A DNA stretch of 64,000 nucleotides from Acinetobacter sp. NIPH 298 (GTDB lineage Bacteria; Pseudomonadota; Gammaproteobacteria; Pseudomonadales; Moraxellaceae): the NCBI RefSeq assembly GCF_000369505.1, contig NZ_KB850053.1:90943-154942 (forward strand). Reading direction: 5' to 3'. Positions 35,125 through 44,794 of this stretch are shown here, piece by piece (the first letter of the stretch is position 1; every line of letters begins with the position of its first letter). A program made the translations under genes and the position numbers. Below the pieces are notes generated by a model. The model was not told where the DNA came from. It ran no database searches and saw only the letters and a program-made list of their open reading frames with translations.

Positions 35125-35949
35125 TTACTTGACGCGACGGTCGCGAATAATCATCTTAGTCGTACGCTTATTGGTACGTGTCTTGTACCCTTTAGCTTTT
35201 TGACCCCATGGACTTACAGGCTGAATACCTTTACTACGTCCTTCACCACCACCGTGTGGATGGTCAACCGGGTTCATCGCCATACCACGAACGGTAGGAC
35301 GAATACCACGCCAGCGTGAAGCACCAGCTTTACCCAATGAACGAAGGTTGCTTTCTTGGTTAGAAACTTCACCAATTACAGCACGACATTCAACATGGAC
35401 TTTGCGCATTTCACCTGAACGTAAACGAACAATAGCGTAAGAACCATCACGACCCAACAACTGAACTGAAGTACCAGCAGAACGTGCTAATTGAGCACCT
35501 TTACCGATTTTAAGTTCAAGGTTGTGCAAGGTAGAACCGATTGGCATATTACGAAGCGGCAAGCAGTTACCTGGACGAATTGGAGCATCGTTACCAGATT
35601 GAACTTTATCACCAGCACGTAGGCCTTTTGGCGCAATGATATAACGACGTTCACCATCAGCATATAGAACTAAAGCAATATGAGCTGTACGGTTAGGATC
35701 GTATTCAATACGCTCTACAGTCGCAGGAATACCATCTTTATTACGTTTAAAGTCAACAATACGATAGTTTTGTTTATGACCACCACCTACATGACGTGTA
35801 GTGATGTGACCATTATTATTACGACCACCAGTACGTTTTTTTGCTTCAACCAACGGCGCATAAGGTGCACCTTTGTGGAGATGGCTATGAACCACTTTCT
35901 CTACAAAGCGACGTCCTGGAGACGTTGGCTTACATTTTTGAATTGGCAT
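35125..35949 (-). CDS. rplB: 50S ribosomal protein uL2
   Basis: A 274-residue protein needed for subunit association and peptidyl-transferase activity. The hallmark [17 protein letters not shown] is present, including the conserved His of the DHPHGGG loop. The tail [17 protein letters not shown] is conserved. It lies 11 bases after rplW. Confidence 0.99.
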   Translation of the reverse strand: MPIQKCKPTSPGRRFVEKVVHSHLHKGAPYAPLVEAKKRTGGRNNNGHITTRHVGGGHKQNYRIVDFKRNKDGIPATVERIEYDPNRTAHIALVLYADGERRYIIAPKGLRAGDKVQSGNDAPIRPGNCLPLRNMPIGSTLHNLELKIGKGAQLARSAGTSVQLLGRDGSYAIVRLRSGEMRKVHVECRAVIGEVSNQESNLRSLGKAGASRWRGIRPTVRGMAMNPVDHPHGGGEGRSKGIQPVSPWGQKAKGYKTRTNKRTTKMIIRDRRVK

Positions 35950-35960
35950 AATTCTCGTCC

Positions 35961-36281
35961 TTATTCCGCTGCGTTTTCAGCGGTATCGCCCAAGTCAGCC
36001 ATTTCAACATCTTGGCCAGCTTTCAGGGTGACGTATGCTTTTTTCACATCAGAACGACGTCCTAATGTTTTACCAAAGCGTTTTGTTTTACCTTTAGTGA
36101 TTGTTGTGTTTACTTTAACAACCTCAACACCAAAGAGTTGCTCAACTGCTTTTTTGATTTCAAGTTTGTTGGCATTAAGCGCAACTTTGAACACTTGAAC
36201 ACCAGCAGTATCACCTAAAACTTGTGCTTTTTCTGAGAATACTGGTCCTTGAAGGACTTGATAGATACGTTCGTTGTTCAT
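35961..36281 (-). CDS. rplW: 50S ribosomal protein uL23
   Basis: A 106-residue tunnel-exit protein that serves as a docking point for trigger factor and SRP. It has [15 protein letters not shown] and [21 protein letters not shown]. Its ATG overlaps the rplD stop by 4 bases. Confidence 0.98.
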   Translation of the reverse strand: MNNERIYQVLQGPVFSEKAQVLGDTAGVQVFKVALNANKLEIKKAVEQLFGVEVVKVNTTITKGKTKRFGKTLGRRSDVKKAYVTLKAGQDVEMADLGDTAENAAE

Positions 36282-36880
36282 CCGAGTTCTACCTCAATTT
36301 TCTTAGCAGCAGCTACAGACATTACAACCTTATCAAATGCGATCAAGCTAACAGGATCAATCGCAGTTGCATCTACCACATCTACGTGTGGAAGGTTGCG
36401 CGCTGCAAGATACAAGTTCTCATCTACAGCATCTGTAATGATCAATGCACGAGTTGCATTCAAGTCGTTAAGTTTAGCAAGCAATTCTTTAGTTTTTGGA
36501 GCTGCAACAGCAAACTCTTCAACTAACACAAGGCGATCTTGGCGAACAAGTTCAGCTAAGATACATTGCATTGCGCCGCGATACATCTTACGGTTTACTT
36601 TTTGAGACCAATCTTGTGGGCGAGCAGCAAAAGTTTTACCACCACCTACCCAGATTGGGCTACGAATAGAACCCGCACGAGCGCGACCAGTACCTTTTTG
36701 ACGGAATGGTTTTTTACCACCGCCAGAAACATCTGCACGTGATTTGTGAGCACGAGTACCTTGACGACCACCAGCTAAATAAGCTGTAACAACTTGGTGT
36801 ACAAGAGCTTCGTTAAATTCACGTCCGAAAGCAACTTCAGACAATTCAACAGCAGAGCCGGAAACAGTTTTTAAATTCAC
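36278..36880 (-). CDS. rplD: 50S ribosomal protein uL4
   Basis: A 200-residue protein with an extended loop in the exit tunnel ([20 protein letters not shown]). In E. coli L4 also represses the S10 operon through the mRNA leader. The leader of this operon is strongly structured, so similar control is possible, though untested. Gap of 11 bases after rplC. Confidence 0.98.
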   Translation of the reverse strand: MNLKTVSGSAVELSEVAFGREFNEALVHQVVTAYLAGGRQGTRAHKSRADVSGGGKKPFRQKGTGRARAGSIRSPIWVGGGKTFAARPQDWSQKVNRKMYRGAMQCILAELVRQDRLVLVEEFAVAAPKTKELLAKLNDLNATRALIITDAVDENLYLAARNLPHVDVVDATAIDPVSLIAFDKVVMSVAAAKKIEVELG

Positions 36881-36891
36881 AGTATTTCCCC

Positions 36892-37530
36892 TCAGGCCTT
36901 GATGGTAGGACGCACGATAACGTCACCGCCAGTTGAACCAGGAATAGCACCCTTAACAACTAAAACAGAACGTTCAGCGTCAATAGATACAATCTCAAGA
37001 CCTTGAACTGTTACGCGTTCATCACCTAAGTGACCGGCCATTTTCTTGCCTTTGAACACGCGACCAGGTGTCTGGTTTTGACCTGTAGAACCTAAAACAC
37101 GGTGAGATAACGAGTTACCATGAGTAGCATCTTGCGTACGGAAGTTCCAACGCTTAACACCACCTTGGAAGCCCTTACCTTTTGATTGACCAGTTACGTC
37201 AACTACTTGACCAACTGTAAACATGTCAACACCGATAGAACCACCAACTTCACGACCGTCAAGCTCAGCTTCAGTAACACGGAACTCTTTAACCAAACGA
37301 CCAGCAGCAACACCCGCTTTCGCGAAGTGACCTTTCTGAGCGTTAGTTACGCGCGATTCGCGACGTTCACCAGTAGTTACTTGAATTGCTTGATAACCAT
37401 CAGTTTCAAGTGTTTTGATTTGCGTAATGCGGTTTGGATCGACTTCGATAACTGTAACAGGTACAGATACACCAGCATCAGTAAAGATGCGAGTCATACC
37501 ACATTTGCGACCGACTAAACCAATAGCCAT
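36892..37530 (-). CDS. rplC: 50S ribosomal protein uL3
   Basis: A 212-residue early-assembly protein near the peptidyl-transferase centre. I use the ATG at 37530 ([16 protein letters not shown]); the frame has one more ATG two codons upstream. The conserved [15 protein letters not shown] and [18 protein letters not shown] segments are present, and the Gln in the latter is the one methylated by PrmB in E. coli. Confidence 0.98.
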   Translation of the reverse strand: MAIGLVGRKCGMTRIFTDAGVSVPVTVIEVDPNRITQIKTLETDGYQAIQVTTGERRESRVTNAQKGHFAKAGVAAGRLVKEFRVTEAELDGREVGGSIGVDMFTVGQVVDVTGQSKGKGFQGGVKRWNFRTQDATHGNSLSHRVLGSTGQNQTPGRVFKGKKMAGHLGDERVTVQGLEIVSIDAERSVLVVKGAIPGSTGGDVIVRPTIKA

Positions 37531-37587
37531 GTGCATAAACCTCTAAAAAAGCGGCCTAATTAACTTAACGTTAATCAACCGAAAGCC

Positions 37588-37899
37588 TTAACCCAAAGCG
37601 ATCTGAACATCTACACCAGCAGCAAGATCTAACTTCATCAATGCATCAACAGTTTTATCTGTTGGTTGAACGATATCGATCAAACGTTTGTATGTGCGGA
37701 TTTCATACTGATCACGTGCGTCTTTGTTGACGTGTGGTGAAGTAAGAACGTTGAAGCGTTCGATGCGCGTTGGCATCGGAATTGGACCACACACTTGTGC
37801 GCCAGTACGCTTAGCGGTTTCTACGATCTCTTGAGCAGATTGATCAATCAAACGATGATCAAAAGACTTCAAACGGATACGAATTCTCTGGTTAGACAT
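37588..37899 (-). CDS. rpsJ: 30S ribosomal protein uS10
   Basis: A 103-residue head protein that also partners NusB in antitermination. I start at 37899 ([19 protein letters not shown]), where GGAG lies 9 bases upstream. It contains [27 protein letters not shown], seen here as [18 protein letters not shown]. First gene of the S10 operon, behind a 160-base structured leader. Confidence 0.99.
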
Positions 37900-38060
37900 A
37901 CCAGTAAACTCCAAGCCAAATATATAAAGAATCACCCATGACGCACCTCACCTTTTAGGTAAGTGTCAAGGGCAGTGAAAATCACTATGGTCGTGATCGA
38001 TGCCACGACTGTCATGCATTTACTACTTTACTCGCAGTAAACGCCCTCCTATTGAGGGAC
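37900..38060 (-). promoter_or_regulatory. S10-operon leader with five successive hairpins
   Basis: From the predicted transcript start to rpsJ, five short perfect or near-perfect inverted repeats follow one another: CCCTC/GAGGG (38044-38058), TTTACT/AGTAAA (38027-38041), GTCGTG/CACGAC (37990-38009), AGTGA/TCACT (37974-37986) and a 7-bp stem with one wobble pair (37947-37963). None is followed by a U-run. This resembles in length the E. coli S10 leader used by L4, but the sequence differs. Confidence 0.65.
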
Positions 38061-38064
38061 GCTC

Positions 38065-38093
38065 ATTATAGCGATTGTTTAAGTCTTATGCAA
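38065..38093 (-). promoter_or_regulatory. sigma-70 promoter of the S10 ribosomal operon
   Basis: On the minus strand a -35 TTGCAT (38088-38093) and a consensus -10 TATAAT (38065-38070) are separated by exactly 17 bases. A start near 38058 leads into the structured leader and rpsJ. Confidence 0.88.
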
Positions 38094-38126
38094 TTCTTCT
38101 TTTTTATTTTTAGATTTTAACCTGTC

Positions 38127-38855
38127 TTATGCGCTCACTACGTAGTCTATTGCTTGATTAAGCAAACGATTTCCTTGCTCAAATTTGCTTTTCAGAGTTC
38201 TTTTTAGCTCAGATATCGGTTGTACGTACTCACCATTAAACACAGCCGCATCCTCCTCATTCTCGATCAAAAGATGTAAAGCATGCGGCGTAATTTCAGG
38301 ATGAAATTGAAAACCAAGCACATTGCGCCCAATCTGGTACATCTGATTGCGACACACGCTATTTTCAGCCAAATGCACACCACCGCGTGGTATTTCAAAA
38401 GTCTCACTATGCCATTGCATAATGTTAATTTTCTCAGGAATTTGAAAACAATTTTCTGGGATATGCGTCGCTCTGCCGACATCCATCCAGCCCAATTCCT
38501 GATGAGGATTTCGACTTACTGCCGCACCCAACGCATTTGCGATCAACTGACCACCCAAACACAAACCAATCGCTGGCTTACCTGCTGCCAGATAACGACG
38601 CAACCACCTTTTTTCTAGCTTCAACCAAGGATAATTCACCTCATCATTGACGCTCATCGTTCCACCCATAATGATGAGTAGATCGACCTCATCCACCCTT
38701 GGCAATGCTTCCAATTCGAGTGGTAAATCAACGGGTAAGGCGAAAAATTCAGTTGCGGTAATTTTTGCTTGATTTGCCTTTAAGTAATCGTAGCAACTTC
38801 CATAACCTTCACCTGCGATGTGCTGAAAATAATGCACTCTTAAATGCGACTTCAT
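38127..38855 (-). CDS. class I glutamine amidotransferase-like protein
   Basis: A 242-residue cytoplasmic protein with the triad-type fold. The nucleophile is Cys99 in GLCLGGQ, with His185 and Glu187 in GFQFHPE. The N-terminal half has the LLIIMGGTMSVND segment seen in stand-alone amidotransferases related to GMP synthase. The acceptor reaction is unknown; relatives act in gamma-glutamyl hydrolysis or in unassigned pathways. It is a single gene downstream of a Fur-box-like site that it shares with the divergent metC. Confidence 0.87.
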   Translation of the reverse strand: MKSHLRVHYFQHIAGEGYGSCYDYLKANQAKITATEFFALPVDLPLELEALPRVDEVDLLIIMGGTMSVNDEVNYPWLKLEKRWLRRYLAAGKPAIGLCLGGQLIANALGAAVSRNPHQELGWMDVGRATHIPENCFQIPEKINIMQWHSETFEIPRGGVHLAENSVCRNQMYQIGRNVLGFQFHPEITPHALHLLIENEEDAAVFNGEYVQPISELKRTLKSKFEQGNRLLNQAIDYVVSA

Positions 38856-38880
38856 GCGCTAAAACCTATTTTAGTTAGAA

Positions 38881-38895
38881 TGATAATAATTCTTA
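38881..38895. promoter_or_regulatory. Fur-box-like sequence between the amidotransferase gene and metC
   Basis: TGATAATAATTCTTA matches 12 of 14 fixed positions of the 7-1-7 Fur pattern TGATAAT-n-ATTATCA. It lies 25 bases upstream of the amidotransferase start and 128 bases upstream of metC. AT-rich DNA produces chance matches, so it is only a candidate. Confidence 0.4.
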
Positions 38896-39023
38896 GCAAA
38901 AATAAAGCCAGTTCTAAGTCAGAGTATTCTATCTGTACCGATTCTGTACAAAACATGCAAATCACTAGCAGCTTTGCTTATTTTCTCTTAACCTAATTCA
39001 TTATATCGCTTTGATTTTGCCCC

Positions 39024-40217
39024 ATGACTACACATAAAAATAGACAAACTGACCTCGTTCATGCACCACGCCAAGCCCCTCAATACATTGAGACGGTTCA
39101 ACCTCCCCTATTTCGTGCATCCACCATTATTTTTCAATCCACAGCGCACCTTTTTGATCGCCACTGGACCGATGCTTATGACTATAGTTACGGCACTCAT
39201 GGCACTCCAACCACATTCACTCTGGCAGACAATATCGCTCAAATCGAAGGCGGTAGTTATTGCCTACTTGCACCAAGTGGTTTATCTGCGATTAATTTAG
39301 TGAATAGTGCAGTATTAAACGCAGGTGATGAAGTCTGGGTCGCCGATAATATTTATGGCCCTAATTTAGAACATTTAAACAATCTACAAGATCGTTATGG
39401 CATCACCGTTAAGATTTACAATCCAATTGATGCGGACAGCTTTCAACCTACAGATAAAGCCAAACTGATTTGGTTAGAAGCTGCTGGCTCGATCACTCTT
39501 GAGTTTCCAGACTTAAAGCACCTAGTCAAAAAGGCTCAACAAGCGAATGTGCTAACAGCGCTAGATAACACATGGGGTGCTGGACTTGCCTTTAATGCCT
39601 TTGATTTTTCAGATGAACATCTTTCAGTGGATATCACCGTTCATGCATTGACTAAATATCCAAGCGGCGGCGGTGACATACTCATGGGCTCGGTCGTAAC
39701 ACGTGATCAAGCGTTACACCACAAACTGTTCCGTATGCATGCGATACAAGGCATCTCTGTTTCTGGTGATGACACCGCACAAATCCAGCGTAGCTTGGCA
39801 CACATGTCTTTACGTTATGAACAACAAGCACAAAATGCAAATAAGCTACTCGAATGGTTAAAACACCAACCTCAATTCAGCCAAGTACTGCATCCAAGCA
39901 ACCCCGATTCAGCGGGTCATTGCTTCTGGAAGGACGTGTGTAACACAGGCAAAAGCGCTGGTTTAGTCAGCGTGATCTTTAAACCTGAATATGACCTTGC
40001 AGCCGTTCGAAAGTTTTGCGATAGCTTAGACCTTTTCAAACTAGGTTTTAGTTGGGGTGGGCCTATTAGCTTAGTCATGCTATACGACTTAAAACAAATG
40101 CGCACACTTGAAAATACACATTTACAACAAGGTTTATTGGTTCGCTTCTGTATAGGACTAGAACATCCCGAAGATTTGATCCAAGATATTCAAAATGCAC
40201 TAAAACAACTGGAATAA
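39024..40217 (+). CDS. metC: cystathionine beta-lyase
   Basis: A 397-residue PLP enzyme that cleaves cystathionine to homocysteine, pyruvate and ammonia in methionine synthesis. The Schiff-base lysine is K211 in HALTKYPSGGGD, at nearly the E. coli position (K210). The cofactor-binding segments LAPSGLSAINLV, DNIYGPN and LDNTWGAG are present. Length matches the family. The downstream ATPase gene starts 19 bases after its stop. A Fur-like site lies upstream. Confidence 0.93.
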   Translation: MTTHKNRQTDLVHAPRQAPQYIETVQPPLFRASTIIFQSTAHLFDRHWTDAYDYSYGTHGTPTTFTLADNIAQIEGGSYCLLAPSGLSAINLVNSAVLNAGDEVWVADNIYGPNLEHLNNLQDRYGITVKIYNPIDADSFQPTDKAKLIWLEAAGSITLEFPDLKHLVKKAQQANVLTALDNTWGAGLAFNAFDFSDEHLSVDITVHALTKYPSGGGDILMGSVVTRDQALHHKLFRMHAIQGISVSGDDTAQIQRSLAHMSLRYEQQAQNANKLLEWLKHQPQFSQVLHPSNPDSAGHCFWKDVCNTGKSAGLVSVIFKPEYDLAAVRKFCDSLDLFKLGFSWGGPISLVMLYDLKQMRTLENTHLQQGLLVRFCIGLEHPEDLIQDIQNALKQLE

Positions 40218-40236
40218 CACGAAGAATAGGTGAAGA

Positions 40237-41784
40237 ATGAGCACACCCATCATTATTGCGAAAAAAACCACAGATACAACACAAGATATTGTTCTACATT
40301 CTAAATTTGCCAACCGACATGGTTTGATCGCAGGTGCAACGGGTACAGGTAAAACTGTTACGCTCAAAGTTCTTGCAGAAAGCTTCTCTCGGCTTGGCAT
40401 CCCTGTATTCTTGGCCGATGCCAAAGGTGATGTTTCGAGTCTCGCCAAAGCAGGCAGCAGTAGTCCCAAATTTGAAGAACGCCTCAACCTACTCAAAGTA
40501 GACAGCGTCGCATTTGCAGCATCTCCTGTGATCTTTTGGGATTTATTTGGGCAACAAGGACATCCGATTCGCACCACGATCTCAGAAATTGGCCCATTGC
40601 TGTTAGCACGCATGCTCAATCTAAATGACACCCAAGAAGGTGTACTCTCAGCCGTGTTCCGCATTGCCGATGATCAAGGCTTATTACTCATCGACTTTAA
40701 AGATCTTAAATCGATGCTGAGTTATGTCAGCGCACACACTTCCGAATTGAAAGCAGAATACGGCAATCTATCTCCTGCAAGTATCGGTGCGATTCAGCGC
40801 AATCTATTGGCATTGGGCGATCAAGGTGGCGAGCAGTTTTTTGGCGAACCCAGTCTAAATATTCTGGATTTCATTCAAACTGATAGTAACGGTCATGGCT
40901 ATATCAATATCTTAGCTGCCGATAAACTCATGAATACCCCAAAACTATATGCCACCTTCTTACTTTGGATGTTGTCAGAACTCTTTGAACAACTGCCTGA
41001 AGTCGGCGATATGGATAAACCTAAATTGGTGTTCTTCTTCGATGAGGCACATTTATTATTTGATAATGCCAGCCCAGCCTTACAGCAAAAAATCGAGCAA
41101 GTGGTTCGCTTAATTCGCTCCAAAGGCATTGGGATCTACTTCATCACCCAAAACCCACTGGATCTACCTGAAAGCGTATTAGGTCAATTGGGAAATCGAA
41201 TACAACATGCATTACGTGCATTTACACCGAAGGATCAAAAAGCAGTCAAAACTGCGGCTGATACCTTCCGTGCCAATCCAGACTTTAAAGTGGATCAAGC
41301 CATTACTGAACTTGCAGTGGGTGAAGCATTGATTAGTTGTCTAGATGAACAAGGTACGCCGCAGATTGTAGAACGTGGCTGGGTGATGCCACCTTACTCA
41401 TCATTTAACCCCATCACCGTCGAAGAACGCCAAGTGATTATTGCGCAGAGTATCGTTGCAGGTATATACGATCAGGCAGTTGATCGAGATAGTGCTTATG
41501 AAATGCTGCAAAACAAAGTCGCTGAACGTGAGCAACAAAAACAGCAAGCTGAACTCGAAAAGCAACAACTCAAAGAACAAGAAGCTGCCGAAAAACAACA
41601 ACTCAAAGAGCAAGAACGTTTAGCCCGCGAGCAACAACGTGCTGAGGAAAAAGCAGCCCAACAACGCGCCAAAATGACCCAAGACATTGTCGGGACTTTT
41701 GCCAAGAGTGCCGCGCGTAGTTTAGGTGGGAGTTCTGGGCAAAAAATTGTCCGTGGGCTATTAGGTTCATTATTTGGAAAATAA
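40237..41784 (+). CDS. HerA-like ATPase of the DUF853 (YjgR) family
   Basis: A 515-residue P-loop ATPase. Walker A is GATGTGKT (residues 33-40), followed by the family's [16 protein letters not shown], and Walker B is [14 protein letters not shown] Gln/Glu/Lys-rich coiled coil (about 415-480) precedes a short Gly-rich end. YjgR-type proteins resemble the HerA/VirB4 hexameric helicases, but no cellular role is established. It directly follows metC, possibly in the same transcript, with a terminator 22 bases after the stop. Confidence 0.9.
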   Translation: MSTPIIIAKKTTDTTQDIVLHSKFANRHGLIAGATGTGKTVTLKVLAESFSRLGIPVFLADAKGDVSSLAKAGSSSPKFEERLNLLKVDSVAFAASPVIFWDLFGQQGHPIRTTISEIGPLLLARMLNLNDTQEGVLSAVFRIADDQGLLLIDFKDLKSMLSYVSAHTSELKAEYGNLSPASIGAIQRNLLALGDQGGEQFFGEPSLNILDFIQTDSNGHGYINILAADKLMNTPKLYATFLLWMLSELFEQLPEVGDMDKPKLVFFFDEAHLLFDNASPALQQKIEQVVRLIRSKGIGIYFITQNPLDLPESVLGQLGNRIQHALRAFTPKDQKAVKTAADTFRANPDFKVDQAITELAVGEALISCLDEQGTPQIVERGWVMPPYSSFNPITVEERQVIIAQSIVAGIYDQAVDRDSAYEMLQNKVAEREQQKQQAELEKQQLKEQEAAEKQQLKEQERLAREQQRAEEKAAQQRAKMTQDIVGTFAKSAARSLGGSSGQKIVRGLLGSLFGK

Positions 41785-41805
41785 AGCTTTATTCATTTAT
41801 CAATC

Positions 41806-41837
41806 AAGGGATAATTTATTATCCCTTATTTTTTTTA
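41806..41837 (+). terminator. terminator after the DUF853 gene
   Basis: A 9-bp stem AAGGGATAA / TTATCCCTT with a TTTA loop, then a long T-run. Confidence 0.93.
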
Positions 41838-41857
41838 TGGTTTTATTTAAATACATA

Positions 41858-41886
41858 TTGCAAATGCAAAATTAAAGGTATATTTT
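41858..41886 (+). promoter_or_regulatory. candidate hmp promoter
   Basis: TTGCAA (41858-41863) and TATTTT (41881-41886) are 17 bases apart; TATATT at 41879-41884 is an alternative -10 with 15-base spacing. Either -10 lies inside the NsrR-like operator, which fits repression by steric block. Confidence 0.5.
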
Positions 41887-41897
41887 AAATACATCTT
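41875..41897 (+). promoter_or_regulatory. NsrR-type operator upstream of hmp
   Basis: A 23-bp inverted repeat with arms AAGGTATATTT and AAATACATCTT around a central T. The arms match as complements at 9 of 11 positions, and the right half fits the known gammaproteobacterial NsrR pattern ending in CATCTT. It sits 28 bases before the hmp start codon. Confidence 0.82.
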
Positions 41898-41924
41898 ATA
41901 AACGATAGCCAAGAGAGATCTAAA

Positions 41925-43136
41925 ATGACTCCGCAGCAAATTGACCTTGTAAAAGCCACTGTTCCTGTACTGCGTGAAAATGGTGTCGCGTTAACGGGCT
42001 ATTTTTATAACCGCATGTTAGGAAATAATCCTGAATTAAAAGAAACCTTTAATATGGGGCATCAACGTAGTGGCGCACAAGCACAGGCACTTGCTGGCGC
42101 AGTCCTCGCTTATGCTGAAAATATTGAAGATCCTTCCGTGCTTTTACCTGTGGTTGAACTGATTGCACACAAACATGTCAGCCTAAATATTCAATCACCA
42201 GATTACGGCATTGTGGGTGAAAACCTCCTCCACTCCATCAGTGAAGTTCTGAATATTTCAATGCAAGATCCACTTATTGACGCTTGGGCGGCTGCTTATG
42301 GTCAATTGGCTAATCTATTCATCAGCACTGAAAAAGCCATATATGAGCAACATCAGCAAAATAAAGGCAGTTGGTTAGGCTGGCGCAATTTTAAAATCGC
42401 CAAGAAAGTCGTTGAAAGTGATGAAATCACCTCCTTCTATCTTGCGCCAGTCGATGGCGGTGATTTACCACAATATGAAGCAGGTCAATACATCTCTGTT
42501 CGTGTCTTTGTGCCTGAGCTGAATCTCAGACAGCCACGTCAATATACTTTATCCACTAGCCCACAATCGGATTATTTACGTATATCTGTGAAGCGCGAAG
42601 ATGAAAAAGGTGAGTTAGCAAGTGGCTGGGTTTCAAGTACATTACATGGTTTAGCTGAAGGCTCAGAAATTGAAGTGTCTGCACCAACAGGGAATTTCTA
42701 CTTAATGAATAGTAACAAGCGCAATGTCTTCATTAGTGGTGGTGTCGGATTAACCCCAATGATTGCCATGCTCAATCAATTGGTGACTTTGGATATGCCA
42801 CAACCTGTCAGTTTTATCCATGCATGTCGTAGCAGCCAAGTTCATGCGATGAAAAAACATATTCATGAACTTAAAGCCAAGTATCCACGTCTCAGCACCT
42901 TTACGGCTTATGAATTTCCACATACGGATGATGTACTCGGGGAAGATTACGACATTGTAGGGCGCTTAGATTTAAGTTCGATGGATGCTGCATTATTACC
43001 GACAAGTGCAGATTATTACTTATGTGGCCCAATGCCATTTATGGCAGAACAGCATAAAGCACTGATCGCTCGTGGCATTGCAGCAGAAAATATCCATAGC
43101 GAGGCTTTTGGCACGGGTGGTGTCAAACTCAACTAA
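41925..43136 (+). CDS. hmp: flavohemoglobin (nitric oxide dioxygenase)
   Basis: A 403-residue cytoplasmic enzyme that converts NO and O2 to nitrate with NAD(P)H. Domains run globin (about 1-140, proximal His84 in AHKHVSL), FAD-binding (about 150-260, RQPRQYTLS) and NAD-binding (about 265-400, NVFISGGVGLTPM and YYLCGPMPFM). Length equals that of the E. coli enzyme to within a few residues. An NsrR-type operator overlaps its promoter, and nsrR itself follows after 79 bases, which fits control by NO. Confidence 0.97.
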   Translation: MTPQQIDLVKATVPVLRENGVALTGYFYNRMLGNNPELKETFNMGHQRSGAQAQALAGAVLAYAENIEDPSVLLPVVELIAHKHVSLNIQSPDYGIVGENLLHSISEVLNISMQDPLIDAWAAAYGQLANLFISTEKAIYEQHQQNKGSWLGWRNFKIAKKVVESDEITSFYLAPVDGGDLPQYEAGQYISVRVFVPELNLRQPRQYTLSTSPQSDYLRISVKREDEKGELASGWVSSTLHGLAEGSEIEVSAPTGNFYLMNSNKRNVFISGGVGLTPMIAMLNQLVTLDMPQPVSFIHACRSSQVHAMKKHIHELKAKYPRLSTFTAYEFPHTDDVLGEDYDIVGRLDLSSMDAALLPTSADYYLCGPMPFMAEQHKALIARGIAAENIHSEAFGTGGVKLN

Positions 43137-43155
43137 TCGGCGCTGCATTTTGCGT

Positions 43156-43190
43156 AGGGCTAGTCTATGATAGACTAGCCCTTTGTATTT
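43156..43190 (+). terminator. strong hairpin after hmp
   Basis: A perfect 12-bp stem AGGGCTAGTCTA / TAGACTAGCCCT with a TGA loop, followed by TTGTATTT. The T-run is interrupted, so termination may be partial and allow some read-through into nsrR. Confidence 0.75.
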
Positions 43191-43215
43191 AAAGCATTAG
43201 ATTGAGTGAAATACC

Positions 43216-43674
43216 ATGCAACTCAATAAGTTTACTGATTATGCACTTAGAATTTTGATGTATGTCGCTCGCCCGAGTGATGTACCGTATACGATTGCAG
43301 ATATTGCTCAAGATTTACATGTTTCGCAAAACCATCTGGTTAAAATTGTTCACTTTATGGGGAAGCAACACTGGATCATTACCACACGTGGTAAAGGCGG
43401 CGGTATTCGTCTCAACCCAGAAGCTAAAAATCTAAAACTCGGTGAGATCGTTCGCATCTTACAAGGTCATCAGCAAATTGTAGAATGCAATACCCCACCT
43501 TGTGTTTTGCGTGCGCACTGCGGACTTAAAGGAGTTTTAGATCAAGCATTGGAGAGCTTTTATCAAAGTCTTGATCAATATACCGTGGGAGAAGTATTGC
43601 AACACAGTATCCTACCCTCGTCTCAGCATTCAAATATTGATTTTTTACAACTCATTCCAAAAGCCTCGTCATGA
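43216..43674 (+). CDS. nsrR: nitric-oxide-sensing repressor NsrR (Rrf2 family)
   Basis: A 152-residue Rrf2-type DNA-binding regulator. The winged helix lies at residues 1-70, with the recognition region LHVSQNHLVKIV. Three cysteines C91, C96 and C102 (C-x4-C-x5-C) match the iron-sulphur ligands of E. coli NsrR exactly in spacing and number. NO attack on the cluster would release the operator found upstream of hmp. A sensor and its target thus form a compact module. IscR is excluded by the cysteine spacing. Confidence 0.93.
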   Translation: MQLNKFTDYALRILMYVARPSDVPYTIADIAQDLHVSQNHLVKIVHFMGKQHWIITTRGKGGGIRLNPEAKNLKLGEIVRILQGHQQIVECNTPPCVLRAHCGLKGVLDQALESFYQSLDQYTVGEVLQHSILPSSQHSNIDFLQLIPKASS

Positions 43675-43677
43675 GGA

Positions 43678-43707
43678 TTCGCACGAATCTCCGACATCCT
43701 TTATAAT
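43678..43707 (+). promoter_or_regulatory. candidate engB promoter
   Basis: A consensus -10 TATAAT (43702-43707) lies 36 bases before the engB ATG. The -35 is weak (TTCGCA at 43678-43683, 18-base spacing). Confidence 0.5.
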
Positions 43708-43742
43708 GGATCTCGCTATTTCAAATTTTAAAGTAAGCTTCT

Positions 43743-44519
43743 ATGCGCCAGCGTCAACAATCGAAAGATACCAAAGCTAAACTCGCCCCAAAAGAAAAAA
43801 TCAGTTATGAGAAACAGACTGATCCTGCATTAACACTTTATGCAAACCAGTCTTTAAATTGGTTACGCCAAGCTGAGTTTTTAATGAGTGCGCCAAAGCT
43901 TGCTTTATGCGTAGAAGATACAGGCTATGAAATTGCTTTCGCTGGTCGATCAAATGCAGGTAAATCCAGTGCAATCAATGCACTGACCAATCAAAAACAA
44001 TTGGCGCGCGCATCAAAAAGACCGGGTCGCACCCAAATGATCAACTTTTTTAGCTTAGGCAATCCTGACCAACGTTTAGTCGATTTACCAGGTTACGGTT
44101 ATGCAGCCGTGCCTGAAGCGATGAAACTGGTGTGGCAAAAAGAACTGGAAAATTACTTAATCCACCGCCAAAGCTTACAAGGCTTAGTGTTATTGATGGA
44201 TATTCGCCATCCATTGCAGCATTTTGACTTAATGATGTTGGAATGGGCGCATTCACGTCATTTGTTTGTACATATCCTTTTAACCAAGGCGGACAAACTC
44301 AATCGTGGCCCTGCCAATAAAACTTTATTAGATGTGAAACAACAATTGAAAAAGATGAAGCTAGACTTTTCGATTCAACTGTTCTCATCACTTAATAAGA
44401 TTGGTTTAGAAGAACTGGCAAGTGTGATGGGTGGACGTTTGAATTACACGCTCGACCAACCGACTGAATTTGACCTCGATCAGATTCCAGAAGCTACAGA
44501 TACTGATCTTGAAGAATAG
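43743..44519 (+). CDS. engB: ribosome-biogenesis GTPase EngB/YihA
   Basis: A 258-residue TRAFAC GTPase involved in 50S assembly. G1 is GRSNAGKSS (residues 68-76), G2 lies in RPGRTQMINFF, G3 is DLPGYGYA and G4 is TKAD. The N-terminus is about 40 residues longer than E. coli EngB (210) and rich in Lys and Gln, and the C-terminus carries an acidic extension (DLDQIPEATDTDLEE). An internal Met48 would give a shorter product, but family-like sequence begins before it. A terminator follows. Confidence 0.94.
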   Translation: MRQRQQSKDTKAKLAPKEKISYEKQTDPALTLYANQSLNWLRQAEFLMSAPKLALCVEDTGYEIAFAGRSNAGKSSAINALTNQKQLARASKRPGRTQMINFFSLGNPDQRLVDLPGYGYAAVPEAMKLVWQKELENYLIHRQSLQGLVLLMDIRHPLQHFDLMMLEWAHSRHLFVHILLTKADKLNRGPANKTLLDVKQQLKKMKLDFSIQLFSSLNKIGLEELASVMGGRLNYTLDQPTEFDLDQIPEATDTDLEE

Positions 44520-44541
44520 TATCTGAGTCTTTCATATATGT

Positions 44542-44575
44542 TTGCAGCATGAGCCGTATACGGCTGCAATTTTTT
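44542..44575 (+). terminator. terminator of engB
   Basis: TTGCAGC (44542-44548) and GCTGCAA (44563-44569) enclose a loop with its own palindrome GCCGTATACGGC, then a T-run follows. Confidence 0.85.
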
Positions 44576-44794
44576 AGACGATATATAATATATTTTGCGA
44601 AACTGCGTGATGAGAAACAAGGTTTCGTAAGACATACAACGAGAATAAAGTCTCAAAAAGCCCTCATATTGCAATTCATGCAACTTGATGCATAAAATAA
44701 ATTTTAATTGTCCTGAATTGCTAAACACAACAGGTGGCGTATTTTCATATACTCCATACTATTGGTTCATTGCACTATCGATTAGGACTAAACG

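Noticed and set aside
24295..38093. A foreign or unusual gene within the ribosomal cluster
   Set aside because: All 28 genes are in canonical order with short gaps; nothing is inserted, missing or broken.
44480..44728. 82-codon minus-strand frame after engB
   Set aside because: It spans the engB terminator and has no supporting features.
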